This document shows, one piece after another, positions 8,996-18,961 of a DNA stretch of 64,000 nt. The notes below the pieces were generated by a model. That model was not told the DNA's origin, made no database searches, and worked only from the letters and a program-made list of their open reading frames with translations. The DNA is taken from the NCBI GenBank assembly GCA_900315735.1, contig ONAD01000003.1, positions 82,549-146,548 on the forward strand, written 5' to 3'. Position 1 is the first letter of the stretch, and every line of letters starts with the position of its first letter. Source of the DNA: an uncultured Lachnospiraceae bacterium. GTDB taxonomy: Bacteria; Bacillota; Clostridia; Lachnospirales; Lachnospiraceae. The position numbers and the translations under genes were made by a program.

Positions 8996-11914
8996 TTGAA
9001 TTTAGCAGCGTTATCAGCATATGAATTAATCAAAGAAGAAAATCTGACAGACATCCATGCAAAAGGATATCTGCTTCGACATAAAAAGAGTGGAGCCAAA
9101 ATCAGCCTTATTTCCAATGATGATGAAAATAAGGTCTTTTATATTGGGTTCCGTACTCCGGTAGAGGACAGCACCGGTGTACCACATATCATTGAGCATA
9201 CTGTATTGTGCGGTTCGGATAAGTTTCCGGTGAAAGACCCGTTTGTGGAACTGGTGAAGGGTTCCTTAAATACATTTTTAAATGCCATGACTTACCCGGA
9301 TAAGACTGTTTACCCGGTGGCAAGCTGCAATGATAAAGATTTTGCCAATCTGATGGATGTATACTTAGACGCTGTGTTCCATCCGAATATCTATAAGAAA
9401 GAAGAAATCTTCAAGCAGGAAGGCTGGCACTATGAATTAGAGGATAAAGACGCACCGGTTACCATCAACGGAGTGGTATACAATGAAATGAAGGGTGCAT
9501 TTTCATCCCCGGAAGGTGTCTTAGACAGAGTAGTATTAAATTCCCTGTTTCCGGATACCACATACAGCAACGAGTCCGGCGGTGACCCGGAGGTAATTCC
9601 GGAGCTTACTTATGAGCAGTATCTTGATTTCCACCGGAAATTCTATCATCCATGTAATTCTTATATTTACCTCTATGGAAATATGGATATGGAAGAAAAA
9701 CTGGAATTTCTCGATAAAGAATATTTAAGCCATTATGATAAAATCGAAGTGGATTCCGTGATTCAGTTACAGGCTCCGTTTGAAAAGCCGGTAACGATCA
9801 GCAAGCCATATTCCATTGCATCTTCCGAAAGCTTAGAGGATAATGCTTATCTTTCCTATAATGTGGCAATCGGAACGAATCTTGAAAGTGAACTGACACT
9901 GGCATTTGATGTCTTGGATTATGCACTGTTAAGTGCACCGGGAGCACCATTGAAGCAGGCACTTATCGATGCGGGAATCGGAAAAGACATTATGGGCGGA
10001 TTCGATAACAGCACCTTACAGCCAATCTTTTCTGTTGTGGCAAGGAATGCCAACAAAGAAGATGAAGCGAAGTTTGTAGGAATTATCGAAGATACTTTAA
10101 AGAAAATCGTCAAAGACGGTCTGAATAAAAAATCCCTGTTGGCAGGAATCAACAGTGAAGAATTCAAATTCCGTGAAGCAGATTACGGTAATTTCCCGAA
10201 AGGATTAATCTATGGATTATCCTGTATGGACAGTTGGCTTTATGATGATGATGAGCCATTCTTATATCTTAAAATATTAGATGTATTTGCTGCATTAAAA
10301 CAAAAGATTGAAACAGGATATTTTGAAGAACTGATTCAGAAATATCTTTTGGATAACAGCCATAAATCCTATGTTTCCATTGAACCGGAAAAAGGCTTAA
10401 ATGCCAAGCTGGAAAAAGAATTAGAAGAGAAGCTGGCAGCTTATAAGAATAGCTTATCAGAAGAAGAGATTGATAAGTTAGTAGAAGATACAAAACATTT
10501 AAAACAGTATCAGGAAGAGCCGTCACCAAAGGAAGATTTGCTGAAGATTCCAATGTTAAAACGACAGGATATGAAGCGTGAAGCACAGCCGCTGATATAT
10601 GAAAAAGTAAGCTGCAATGGCATCGAAACCATTCATACCAACATTTATTCCAATGGCATTCATTACCTGAATCTGATGTTTGATATCAGTGATATTTCAG
10701 AAGAAGAACTGCCATACCTTGGCGTGTTAAAAGCTGTGCTTGGTTATATGGATACAGAGCATTATAACTATGCAGACTTGGCAAATGAGATTAATCTTAT
10801 GACCGGAGGCATTTCCTCCCAGATTAATATTTATACAGACACGAAGAAAAAGGACAGTTTCCGTGCCAAATATGAAGTGCGGGCAAAGATTCTCTATCAG
10901 AATTTAGAAGAAGGTCTGAGACTTCTTTCCGAGATTCTGATGGGTACACAGATTACAGATGAGAAACGTCTTTATGAGATTTTAGCACGTATCAAATCCA
11001 GATTGCAGATGTCCTTAAGCTCTGCCGGACACTCCGTATCTGCCATGCGTGCAATGTCCTATTTCTCACCGGCAGCCAAATTCAATGACCTGGTTGGCGG
11101 AATTGCACTGTACCGGACGATTGCAGAATTAGAAGAACACTTTGAAGAGAAGAAGCAGTTCTTAATGGATAAATTAAGAAGCCTTACAGAGAAAATCTTT
11201 GTAAAGAACAGACTGTTGATTTCCTTAACGGCAGATGCAGAAGGATACCAGCTTTTAGAAGAGAAATTCCCGAAGTTCTTAAATACTTTACCGGATGGAG
11301 AGAAAGCAGGAGAAGCAGTTACCTTCCACTGTGAGAAGAAGAATGAAGGATTCTTGGATGCTTCCAAAGTACAGTATGTATCCAGAGCCGGAAATTATTT
11401 ATCAAAAGGATATTCCTATACCGGGGCACTCCGCATCTTAAAAGTAATTTTAAGCTATGATTATCTTTGGATTAATGTCCGGGTAAAGGGCGGCGCATAT
11501 GGCTGCATGAGCGGATTTATGCGAAACGGCGACGCATATTTCACTTCTTACCGTGACCCGAACCTTAAGAGCACCAATGAGATTTACGAAGGAATTCCGG
11601 CATATTTAAGAGCCTTTGATGCAGATGAACGTGATATGACAAAATATATCATCGGAACAGTAAGCGATATGGATACTCCATTGAATCCGTCTGCAAAGGG
11701 TATGCGATCCGTAAGTGCATATCTTACCAATATTACTTATGAGGAATTACAGCGTGAGAGAAATGAAGTTTTAGATGCACAGCCGGAAAATATCAAAAAT
11801 CTCGCAGAACTTATTGAAACAGTACTTGCACAGGATGCATTGTGCGTCATCGGTGCAGAGGAAAATGTAAAAGCAGAAAAAGACATGTTCTTAGAAGTAA
11901 AGAATCTTTATTAA
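8996..11914 (+). CDS. M16C-family zinc metallopeptidase (presequence protease/insulinase type)
   Basis: About 972 residues, the size of PreP/Cym1-like M16C peptidases with four domains in one chain. The inverted zinc motif HIIEH is at residues 64-68, with the distal Glu in VVYNEMKGAFSSPEG. The RGGAYG-like C-terminal block (VRVKGGAYGCMSGF) typical of the second half is present. These enzymes degrade peptides inside a closed chamber, probably in the cytoplasm here, as no signal peptide is seen. I chose TTG 8996 because GGAGG (8982-8986) lies 9 bases upstream; the longer frame from 8894 runs through a promoter and a repeat. Its biological substrate is unknown. Confidence 0.9.
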   Translation: MNLAALSAYELIKEENLTDIHAKGYLLRHKKSGAKISLISNDDENKVFYIGFRTPVEDSTGVPHIIEHTVLCGSDKFPVKDPFVELVKGSLNTFLNAMTYPDKTVYPVASCNDKDFANLMDVYLDAVFHPNIYKKEEIFKQEGWHYELEDKDAPVTINGVVYNEMKGAFSSPEGVLDRVVLNSLFPDTTYSNESGGDPEVIPELTYEQYLDFHRKFYHPCNSYIYLYGNMDMEEKLEFLDKEYLSHYDKIEVDSVIQLQAPFEKPVTISKPYSIASSESLEDNAYLSYNVAIGTNLESELTLAFDVLDYALLSAPGAPLKQALIDAGIGKDIMGGFDNSTLQPIFSVVARNANKEDEAKFVGIIEDTLKKIVKDGLNKKSLLAGINSEEFKFREADYGNFPKGLIYGLSCMDSWLYDDDEPFLYLKILDVFAALKQKIETGYFEELIQKYLLDNSHKSYVSIEPEKGLNAKLEKELEEKLAAYKNSLSEEEIDKLVEDTKHLKQYQEEPSPKEDLLKIPMLKRQDMKREAQPLIYEKVSCNGIETIHTNIYSNGIHYLNLMFDISDISEEELPYLGVLKAVLGYMDTEHYNYADLANEINLMTGGISSQINIYTDTKKKDSFRAKYEVRAKILYQNLEEGLRLLSEILMGTQITDEKRLYEILARIKSRLQMSLSSAGHSVSAMRAMSYFSPAAKFNDLVGGIALYRTIAELEEHFEEKKQFLMDKLRSLTEKIFVKNRLLISLTADAEGYQLLEEKFPKFLNTLPDGEKAGEAVTFHCEKKNEGFLDASKVQYVSRAGNYLSKGYSYTGALRILKVILSYDYLWINVRVKGGAYGCMSGFMRNGDAYFTSYRDPNLKSTNEIYEGIPAYLRAFDADERDMTKYIIGTVSDMDTPLNPSAKGMRSVSAYLTNITYEELQRERNEVLDAQPENIKNLAELIETVLAQDALCVIGAEENVKAEKDMFLEVKNLY

Positions 11915-11959
11915 AAGCTGTGGGCATAAGCCCTGCAGCATACATAAGAAGGAGTAAGT

Positions 11960-12871
11960 ATGACTGAAAATTTTAAATCAGGCTTTGTAACACTGATTGG
12001 ACGGCCGAATGTAGGAAAGTCCACCTTGATGAATCATCTGATTGGACAGAAGATTGCAATCACTTCCAACAAACCACAGACCACAAGAAACCGGATTCAG
12101 ACCATTTATACGGATGAAAACAGAGGACAGATTATTTTTGTGGATACACCGGGTATCCATAAGGCGAAGAATAAGCTGGGCGAATTTATGGTAAATGTGG
12201 CAGAACACACATTGAATGAAGTGGATGTCATTTTATGGCTGGTGGAACCGAGTGATTTTATCGGCGCAGGAGAACAGCATATTATCGAGAAATTAAAGAC
12301 CGTAAAGACACCGGTTATTCTGGTTATCAATAAATTAGATACTTTGGATAACAAGGATAAAATGCTGGAATACATTGATACTTACCGTAAAGTCTATGAC
12401 TTTGCGGAAATTGTACCGGTATCTGCGCTGCGTGGCGAAAATACCGATGTTATCATTGATTTGATTTTCAAATATCTGCCATATGGTCCGATGTTCTATG
12501 ATGAGGACACTATTACCGACCAGCCGGAGCGTCAGATTGTGGCAGAGCTGATTCGTGAAAAAGCATTACATGCTTTAAATGAAGAAATTCCTCATGGAAT
12601 TGCCGTTTCCATTGACCAGATGAAGAAACGCAAAGGCAAGAAAATGTTTGATATCGATGCAACCATTATCTGTGAGCGGGATTCCCACAAGGGAATTATC
12701 ATCGGCAAGCAGGGCGCTATGCTAAAGAAGATTGGTACTAATGCACGATATGAAATTGAGCGTCTCTTAGATGCCAAAGTCAATTTAAAACTTTGGGTAA
12801 AAGTGAAAAAAGACTGGCGTGACAGCGATTATATGATTAAGAACTTCGGATACCGGGAAGAGGAATTCTAA
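11960..12871 (+). CDS. era: GTPase Era
   Basis: 303 residues. The G1 motif GRPNVGKST is at 14-22, G3 is DTPGIHK (about 62), G4 is NKLD (about 124), and a C-terminal KH domain carries the GxxG-type loop IIGKQGAML. Era binds 16S rRNA and couples small-subunit assembly to growth. The neighbours (YqzL-like, recO) match the usual Firmicute order. The start has AAGGAG eight bases upstream. Confidence 0.97.
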   Translation: MTENFKSGFVTLIGRPNVGKSTLMNHLIGQKIAITSNKPQTTRNRIQTIYTDENRGQIIFVDTPGIHKAKNKLGEFMVNVAEHTLNEVDVILWLVEPSDFIGAGEQHIIEKLKTVKTPVILVINKLDTLDNKDKMLEYIDTYRKVYDFAEIVPVSALRGENTDVIIDLIFKYLPYGPMFYDEDTITDQPERQIVAELIREKALHALNEEIPHGIAVSIDQMKKRKGKKMFDIDATIICERDSHKGIIIGKQGAMLKKIGTNARYEIERLLDAKVNLKLWVKVKKDWRDSDYMIKNFGYREEEF

Positions 12872-12949
12872 ATATTAACAGTATTATCTTACCGGCTTCT
12901 GGAAAACCTAATTTCATACAAGTATGAAGAAAGGGCAGGAAGGAATCAT

Positions 12950-13138
12950 ATGGTAAGAGCAAGCTGGAATCATTTTACTTTGACCGGAAGTGTAGATGAT
13001 TATCTTAAGTTTAAGGAACAGGAAAAAGAAGAACAGGATGGAACGGGCAGCCTGAAAGAGAAAGTAAGAGGTGAACAGGACCGTGGGCACGAACGTGATG
13101 GTTACGGGTATGGTGCTTACCGCAATGCCAATCAGTGA
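12950..13138 (+). CDS. YqzL-like small protein between era and recO
   Basis: 62 residues. The N-terminal half, WNHFTLTGSVDDYLKFKEQE, resembles the short YqzL family (W-x-x-F-x-x-TG-x-[IV]-D-x-YL-x-[FY]KE) found between era and recO in Bacillus and clostridia. The second half is charged and poorly conserved. A ribosome binding site AGGAAGG precedes the ATG. The 3' end overlaps the start of recO in another frame, so the two are probably translationally coupled. Function unknown. Confidence 0.7.
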   Translation: MVRASWNHFTLTGSVDDYLKFKEQEKEEQDGTGSLKEKVRGEQDRGHERDGYGYGAYRNANQ

Positions 13139-13823
13139 ATATGACAAACGAATTACGATACTGACCCTGGAAAGGGGAAAGATTACGGCGTTTGCCAGAG
13201 GTGCAAGAAGACCCAACAGTACACTGCTGGCAGCCTGCAATCCCTTTTCCTTCGGACAGTTTGAAGTCTATGAAGGCCGTACCTCCTACAATGTGGTGCG
13301 GGCGGAAATTAAAAATTATTTTACCGAGCTTACCACAGATTTAAATGATACATATTATGGATTTTATTTTCTTGAGATGGCAGAGTATTATGCCCAGGAA
13401 AACAGTGATGACCGGGAAATGTTAAAGCTTCTTTACCAGTCTTTAAAGGCTCTTGGAAAGAAGAATTTTGACAACCGCCTGGTGCGTGTGATTTATGAAT
13501 TGAAAATGATGGTGTTAAACGGAGTATATCCGAATCTTTTTTCCTGTCAGAAATGTGGAAAGAAAGAACCGATGCAGTTTTTCAGTGTGCAGCGCGCCGG
13601 ACTTCTTTGCGATGCATGCAGCGAAACGGAGCATGGCAGGCGGTTAGACGCATCTACCATTTACACGATGCAGTACATTATTACGACGGAATCGGCAAAG
13701 CTTTTTCATTTTGCAGTATCGGGAAAAGTATTGTTTGAACTGATTCGGACGGTAAAGGAATTCCGTGAAAAATATGCACCTCATACATTTAAATCAGAGC
13801 AGTTTTTAGAAGACCTTTTTTAA
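13071..13823 (+). CDS. recO: DNA repair protein RecO
   Basis: About 250 residues. The N-terminal OB fold begins VTGMVLTAMPISEYDKRITILTLERGKITAFARGARRPNS. A zinc knuckle is visible at CQKC...CDAC (about residues 160-180). RecO loads RecA onto SSB-coated single-stranded DNA with RecR. The start is uncertain: GTG 13071 gives a ten-residue preamble, while ATG 13098 starts directly at MVTGMVL. Both lie inside the preceding small gene, and neither has a clear independent ribosome binding site. Confidence 0.9.
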   Translation: MNRTVGTNVMVTGMVLTAMPISEYDKRITILTLERGKITAFARGARRPNSTLLAACNPFSFGQFEVYEGRTSYNVVRAEIKNYFTELTTDLNDTYYGFYFLEMAEYYAQENSDDREMLKLLYQSLKALGKKNFDNRLVRVIYELKMMVLNGVYPNLFSCQKCGKKEPMQFFSVQRAGLLCDACSETEHGRRLDASTIYTMQYIITTESAKLFHFAVSGKVLFELIRTVKEFREKYAPHTFKSEQFLEDLF

Positions 13824-13928
13824 TTGAAAAAGGGGAAGTCTGGCGTTTTACCGAGGTAACGCTTGAAATACCAAACCGAAAATAGTATAATTGTTGAGAT
13901 TATGAGATACAGGGATTTGGAGGTTCGT

Positions 13929-14540
13929 ATGAAGAAAAAGATAAGTGCACTCCTTGTAATGCTGTTAGCCTGTGGAATGCTTGGGGGCTGCGGTGGTACA
14001 AAGGATGCGGATACCACAACACTCTTTCCGGAGAAAAAGGGCGGAATTACAGAAGTTGCAGTAGGTGATTTCGAAAAAGACAATTATGATGAGAAAGAGT
14101 TAGAGCAGTATGTAAAGGATTCCATCAAAGAGTATGAAGACAATGATGGAACAGGAACTGTAAAGTTAAAGAATCTTTCCGTAAAGGACGGCGTTGCAAA
14201 GCTCAGTATGCACTACAGCGACAGCACAGCATATTCAGCATTTGTGGGAGATACCGTATTTACCGGAACGGTAGTACAGGCAATTGCTGCCGGATATGAT
14301 TTTAATACAGATTTCGTAGCTGTAACAGATGGAGCTGCCGGAGATGCAGCGGACAGCAAAGAGATTATGAAAAATGATGATTATCATGTCATCATTTTAA
14401 GCAAGGGTGTAGACGTTACCGTCGATGGAACATTGCAGTATGTTTCTTCCGGAGTAACCGTCAAGGACAAGAATACCGCAACTGTGGATGAAATTCCTGC
14501 TGGTGAGACAGCAGAAGCAAGATATATTATTTACAAATAG
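13929..14540 (+). CDS. predicted lipoprotein of unknown function
   Basis: 203 residues beginning MKKKISALLVMLLACGMLGGCGG, a type II signal peptide with the lipobox LGGC (Cys 21), so the mature protein should be lipid-anchored on the outer face of the membrane. The rest is hydrophilic, rich in Asp, Lys and Thr, with no motif I recognise. GGAGG precedes ATG 13929 by about 7 bases; the longer frame from 13863 has no such site. It sits between recO and glyS with 18 bp to glyS. Confidence 0.75.
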   Translation: MKKKISALLVMLLACGMLGGCGGTKDADTTTLFPEKKGGITEVAVGDFEKDNYDEKELEQYVKDSIKEYEDNDGTGTVKLKNLSVKDGVAKLSMHYSDSTAYSAFVGDTVFTGTVVQAIAAGYDFNTDFVAVTDGAAGDAADSKEIMKNDDYHVIILSKGVDVTVDGTLQYVSSGVTVKDKNTATVDEIPAGETAEARYIIYK

Positions 14541-14558
14541 AATGCGAGGAAGAATTTT

Positions 14559-15956
14559 ATGGAAAAATCAATGGAAAAAATTGTAGCATTGGCAAAGGCA
14601 AGAGGTTTTGTATATCCGGGTTCCGAGATTTACGGCGGACTGGCAAATACATGGGATTACGGTAACCTTGGTGTAGAATTAAAGAATAATGTAAAACGTG
14701 CCTGGTGGCAGAAATTCGTACAGGAAAATCCATATAACGTTGGTGTAGACTGTGCCATTCTTATGAACCCACAGACCTGGGTGGCTTCCGGACATTTAGG
14801 CGGATTTTCAGACCCTCTGATGGATTGTAAAGAGTGTCATGAGCGTTTCCGTGCAGATAAGATTATTGAAGACTATGCAGAAGAGCATGATATTACATTA
14901 GAGACTTCCGTAGATGGCTGGAGTCAGGAAGAGATGATGAATTTCATCAAAGATAACAGCGTTCCATGTCCATCCTGCGGTAAACATAACTTTACAGATA
15001 TCCGTCAGTTCAACCTGATGTTCAAGACTTTCCAGGGTGTAACCGAGGATGCAAAAAATACCGTATACTTAAGACCGGAAACAGCACAGGGTATTTTCGT
15101 CAACTTTAAAAATGTACAGAGAACATCCCGTAAGAAAGTGCCTTTCGGTATTGCACAGATTGGAAAATCTTTCCGTAACGAGATTACTCCTGGTAACTTT
15201 ACTTTCCGTACCAGAGAGTTTGAGCAGATGGAATTGGAGTTCTTCTGTGAGCCGGGTACCGACCTTGAGTGGTTCCAGTACTGGAGAACTTTCTGCCACA
15301 ACTGGCTGTTAAGCCTTGGCATGAAAGATGAAGAATTACGTCTTCGTGACCATGATCCTGCAGAGCTTGCATTCTACAGTAAAGCAACAACCGACTTCGA
15401 ATTCTTATTTCCATTCGGATGGGGCGAACTGTGGGGAATCGCAGACCGTACCGATTATGACCTGACACAGCATCAGAATACATCCGGTCAGGATATGTCT
15501 TACTTTGATGATACCAAGAATGAAAAATACATTCCATACGTTATCGAGCCATCCCTTGGAGCAGACCGTGTGGTACTTGCATTCCTTTGTGCAGCATATG
15601 ACGAAGAGAATATCGGAACAGAAGAGAAGCCGGATATGAGAACCGTTCTTCATTTCCATCCGGCACTTGCACCGGTTAAGATTGGTGTGCTTCCACTTTC
15701 CAAGAAATTAAATGAAGGCGCAGAGAAAGTATTTACACAGCTTTCCAAGAAATACAACTGTGAATTCGATGACAGAGGAAATATCGGTAAACGTTATCGC
15801 CGTCAGGACGAAATCGGAACACCATTCTGCGTAACTTACGATTTCGAATCCGAGACAGACGGAGCAGTTACCGTACGTGATCGTGATACCATGGAGCAGG
15901 AGCGTATCAAAATCGAAGATTTGGATACATATTTTGCAGAAAAATTCACTTTCTAA
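14559..15956 (+). CDS. glyS: glycyl-tRNA synthetase, single-chain class II type
   Basis: 465 residues, the homodimeric class IIa GlyRS, not the alpha2-beta2 form. Motif 2 lies in [29 protein letters not shown]. Motif 3 is in [15 protein letters not shown] zinc-like CKECHERF...CPSCGKHNF insertion lies near 90-150. The C-terminal anticodon-binding domain starts about residue 360. It charges tRNA-Gly. No T-box leader precedes it, unlike proS in this window. Confidence 0.96.
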   Translation: MEKSMEKIVALAKARGFVYPGSEIYGGLANTWDYGNLGVELKNNVKRAWWQKFVQENPYNVGVDCAILMNPQTWVASGHLGGFSDPLMDCKECHERFRADKIIEDYAEEHDITLETSVDGWSQEEMMNFIKDNSVPCPSCGKHNFTDIRQFNLMFKTFQGVTEDAKNTVYLRPETAQGIFVNFKNVQRTSRKKVPFGIAQIGKSFRNEITPGNFTFRTREFEQMELEFFCEPGTDLEWFQYWRTFCHNWLLSLGMKDEELRLRDHDPAELAFYSKATTDFEFLFPFGWGELWGIADRTDYDLTQHQNTSGQDMSYFDDTKNEKYIPYVIEPSLGADRVVLAFLCAAYDEENIGTEEKPDMRTVLHFHPALAPVKIGVLPLSKKLNEGAEKVFTQLSKKYNCEFDDRGNIGKRYRRQDEIGTPFCVTYDFESETDGAVTVRDRDTMEQERIKIEDLDTYFAEKFTF

Positions 15957-16008
15957 ATCAAACACCTAATTTTTAACAAAACAGAGTGGTCTGATTTCGA
16001 AAAAATGG

Positions 16009-16161
16009 TTGCGAAACTATAAAATTATGATAAAATGAATATGTGCGCTTGTGGACAAGTGGCACGCGTAATGGGTGACATTGTGGATATCAATTGTTGT
16101 TGATAACAGACGATGTTCGCATATCAATAAACCAAAGTAAATTTATTAGGAGGAATTCAAA
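16009..16161 (+). promoter_or_regulatory. promoter and leader of ppdK
   Basis: TTGCGA at 16009-16014, a 16-base spacer and TAAAAT at 16031-16036 form a plausible sigma-A promoter. The leader of about 120 bases contains a short hairpin (TATCAA/TTGATA near 16088-16104) and ends with an AGGAGG ribosome binding site. Nothing resembling a known riboswitch was recognised. Confidence 0.5.
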
Positions 16162-18798
16162 ATGGCAAACAAATGGGTTTACATGTTCAGTGAAGGAAAC
16201 ATGTCCATGCGTAATCTCCTTGGTGGAAAAGGTGCTAACCTTGCCGAGATGACTGATATCGGTCTTCCAGTACCACAGGGATTCACAATCACAACAGAGG
16301 CTTGTACTCAGTATTATGAGGATGGCCGCAAGATTAACGACGAAATCATGGCACAGGCTATGGAAGGCGTTAAGAAAATGGAAGAGATTAACGGAAAGAA
16401 ATTCGGAGACCTCAAGAATCCATTACTTGTTTCTGTTCGTTCCGGTGCTAGAGCATCTATGCCAGGTATGATGGACACCATCTTAAACCTTGGACTGAAT
16501 GACGAAGTAGTTGCAGCAATGATCGCTGGAAACCCAGATCCTAAATTCGAGCGTTTCGTATATGACTCTTACAGACGTTTTATCCAGATGTTCTCTGACG
16601 TTGTTATGGAAGTTGGTAAGAAATATTTCGAGCAGCTCATCGATAAGATGAAAGCAGACAGAGGAGTTAAGTTCGACGTTGAACTTACAGCCACTGACTT
16701 AAAAGAATTAGCAGAGCAGTTCAAAGCTGAGTACAAGAACCAGTTAGGAAGCGATTTCCCATCTGATCCTGTAGAGCAGTTAAAATTAGCTATCGAAGCT
16801 GTATTCCGTTCATGGGATAACCCACGTGCAAACGTATATCGTCGTGATAACGATATCCCATATTCCTGGGGAACAGCAGTTAACGTAATGCCTATGGTAT
16901 TCGGTAACTTAAATGATGAGTCTGGTACAGGTGTTGCATTTACCCGTGATCCTGCTACAGGCGAGAAGAAATTAATGGGTGAGTTCTTAATCAACGCTCA
17001 GGGTGAGGACGTAGTTGCCGGTGTTCGTACACCTATGCCAATCGCTCAGATGGAGCAGGAATTCCCAGAAGCATATGCTGAGTTCATCAAGGTTTGTGAG
17101 ACTCTTGAGAATCACTACCATGACATGCAGGATATGGAGTTTACAGTAGAGAACAAGAAGTTATACATGCTTCAGTGCCGTAATGGTAAGAGAACTGCTC
17201 CAGCAGCTCTTAAGATTGCATGTGACCTTGTTGATGAAGGACATAAGACAGAAGAAGAAGCAGTAGCTATGATCGATCCTCGTAACTTAGATACACTTCT
17301 TCATCCACAGTTCGATGCAGCAGCATTAAAAGCAGCTACACCAATCGGAAAAGGTTTAGGAGCTTCTCCTGGAGCAGCTTGTGGTAAGATCGTCTTCACA
17401 GCAGAAGATGCTGAAGCTTGGAACGCTCGTGGAGAGAAAGTTGTACTTGTTCGTCTTGAGACATCTCCAGAAGACATCACAGGTATGAAAGCTTCCCAGG
17501 GTATCTTAACTGTTCGTGGTGGTATGACATCTCACGCAGCCGTAGTTGCTCGTGGTATGGGTACATGCTGTGTATCCGGATGTGGCGATATCGCTATGGA
17601 CGAAGAGAATAAGAAATTCACTCTTGCTGGAAAAGAATTCCATGAGGGAGATTTCATCTCTATCGATGGTACAACAGGTAACATCTACGATGGCGAAATC
17701 AAGACAGTTGACGCTACCATCGCTGGTGAGTTCGGCCGTGTTATGGCTTGGGCTGACAAATATAGAAAACTTAAAGTTCGTACAAATGCAGATACTCCTG
17801 CAGATGCTAAGAAAGCTCGTGAGCTTGGAGCAGAAGGTATCGGACTTTGCCGTACAGAGCATATGTTCTTCGAAGAAGATAGAATTGCAGCATTCCGTGA
17901 GATGATCTGTTCTGACACTGTAGAAGAAAGAGAAGCAGCTCTTGAGAAGATTCTTCCATATCAGCAGGGAGACTTCAAAGCTCTTTATGAAGCACTGGAA
18001 GGATGCCCAGTTACTATTCGTTTCCTGGATCCACCTCTTCATGAGTTCGTTCCTACAGAGGAAGCTGACATTAAGAAATTAGCAGATGCTCAGGGCAAGA
18101 CTGTTGAGCAGATTAAGACAATCATCAATGGACTTCACGAGTTTAACCCAATGATGGGTCACAGAGGATGTCGTCTTGCTGTAACATATCCTGAAATTGC
18201 TAAGATGCAGACAAAAGCTGTTATCCGTGCAGCAATCGAAGTTCAGAAAGAGCATGCAGATTGGAATGTTAAACCTGAAATCATGATTCCATTAGTATGT
18301 GAAGTTGAAGAACTTAAATACGTTAAGAAAGTAGTTGTTGAGACAGCAGACGCTGAAATCGCAGCTGCAGGCGTTAAATTAGAGTACGAAGTTGGTACTA
18401 TGATCGAGATTCCTAGAGCTGCTCTTACAGCTGATGAAATCGCTAAAGAAGCTGACTTCTTCTGCTTCGGTACTAACGACTTAACTCAGATGACATTTGG
18501 ATTCTCCCGTGATGATGCTGGTAAGTTCTTAGACGCTTACTATGATAAGAAGATCTTCGAGAATGATCCATTTGCTAAGTTAGACCAGACTGGTGTTGGT
18601 AAACTTATGGATATGGCACTGAAACTTGGTAAGCCAGTTAATCCTAACCTTCACGTTGGTATCTGTGGAGAGCACGGTGGAGATCCTTCATCTGTTGAAT
18701 TCTGCCACAAGATTGGTCTTGACTATGTATCATGTTCACCATTCCGTGTACCAATCGCTAGATTAGCAGCAGCTCAGGCAGCAATCGCTAACAAATAA
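16162..18798 (+). CDS. ppdK: pyruvate, phosphate dikinase
   Basis: 878 residues, full length. An N-terminal ATP-grasp domain is followed by the phosphohistidine swivelling domain with GGMTSHAAVVARGMG (His about 458) and a C-terminal PEP/pyruvate barrel with GLCRTEHMFFE and the catalytic Cys in GICGEHGG. It interconverts pyruvate, ATP and Pi with PEP, AMP and PPi; in fermenting clostridia it often serves glycolysis with pyrophosphate. Codon use (GCT, GTT, CCA, ACA) differs visibly from its neighbours, which favour CCG, GCA and ACC, and fits very high expression. Monocistronic, with its own terminator. Confidence 0.97.
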   Translation: MANKWVYMFSEGNMSMRNLLGGKGANLAEMTDIGLPVPQGFTITTEACTQYYEDGRKINDEIMAQAMEGVKKMEEINGKKFGDLKNPLLVSVRSGARASMPGMMDTILNLGLNDEVVAAMIAGNPDPKFERFVYDSYRRFIQMFSDVVMEVGKKYFEQLIDKMKADRGVKFDVELTATDLKELAEQFKAEYKNQLGSDFPSDPVEQLKLAIEAVFRSWDNPRANVYRRDNDIPYSWGTAVNVMPMVFGNLNDESGTGVAFTRDPATGEKKLMGEFLINAQGEDVVAGVRTPMPIAQMEQEFPEAYAEFIKVCETLENHYHDMQDMEFTVENKKLYMLQCRNGKRTAPAALKIACDLVDEGHKTEEEAVAMIDPRNLDTLLHPQFDAAALKAATPIGKGLGASPGAACGKIVFTAEDAEAWNARGEKVVLVRLETSPEDITGMKASQGILTVRGGMTSHAAVVARGMGTCCVSGCGDIAMDEENKKFTLAGKEFHEGDFISIDGTTGNIYDGEIKTVDATIAGEFGRVMAWADKYRKLKVRTNADTPADAKKARELGAEGIGLCRTEHMFFEEDRIAAFREMICSDTVEEREAALEKILPYQQGDFKALYEALEGCPVTIRFLDPPLHEFVPTEEADIKKLADAQGKTVEQIKTIINGLHEFNPMMGHRGCRLAVTYPEIAKMQTKAVIRAAIEVQKEHADWNVKPEIMIPLVCEVEELKYVKKVVVETADAEIAAAGVKLEYEVGTMIEIPRAALTADEIAKEADFFCFGTNDLTQMTFGFSRDDAGKFLDAYYDKKIFENDPFAKLDQTGVGKLMDMALKLGKPVNPNLHVGICGEHGGDPSSVEFCHKIGLDYVSCSPFRVPIARLAAAQAAIANK

Positions 18799-18860
18799 GA
18801 ATGGAACAAAATATAATATGTAGCATTTCTGGCATTGCCTAGAGGCTATATAGTAAAGGT

Positions 18861-18890
18861 AAGCCCCTCCGGTTGGAGGGGCTTATTTTG
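18861..18890 (+). terminator. terminator of ppdK
   Basis: AAGCCCCTCC-GGTT-GGAGGGGCTT, a perfect 10-bp stem with a four-base loop followed by ATTTTG. Confidence 0.93.
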
Positions 18891-18961
18891 TGATAGATAA
18901 AGTCCATAGTGTTTGATATAATAAAAACGTTAATCGAGGTTATTTATTGGAGATAAAATAT

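Noticed and set aside
17506..18042. Long antisense open frame of 178 codons within ppdK
   Set aside because: It is a shadow of the biased codon use of ppdK, with no start signals and no family resemblance.
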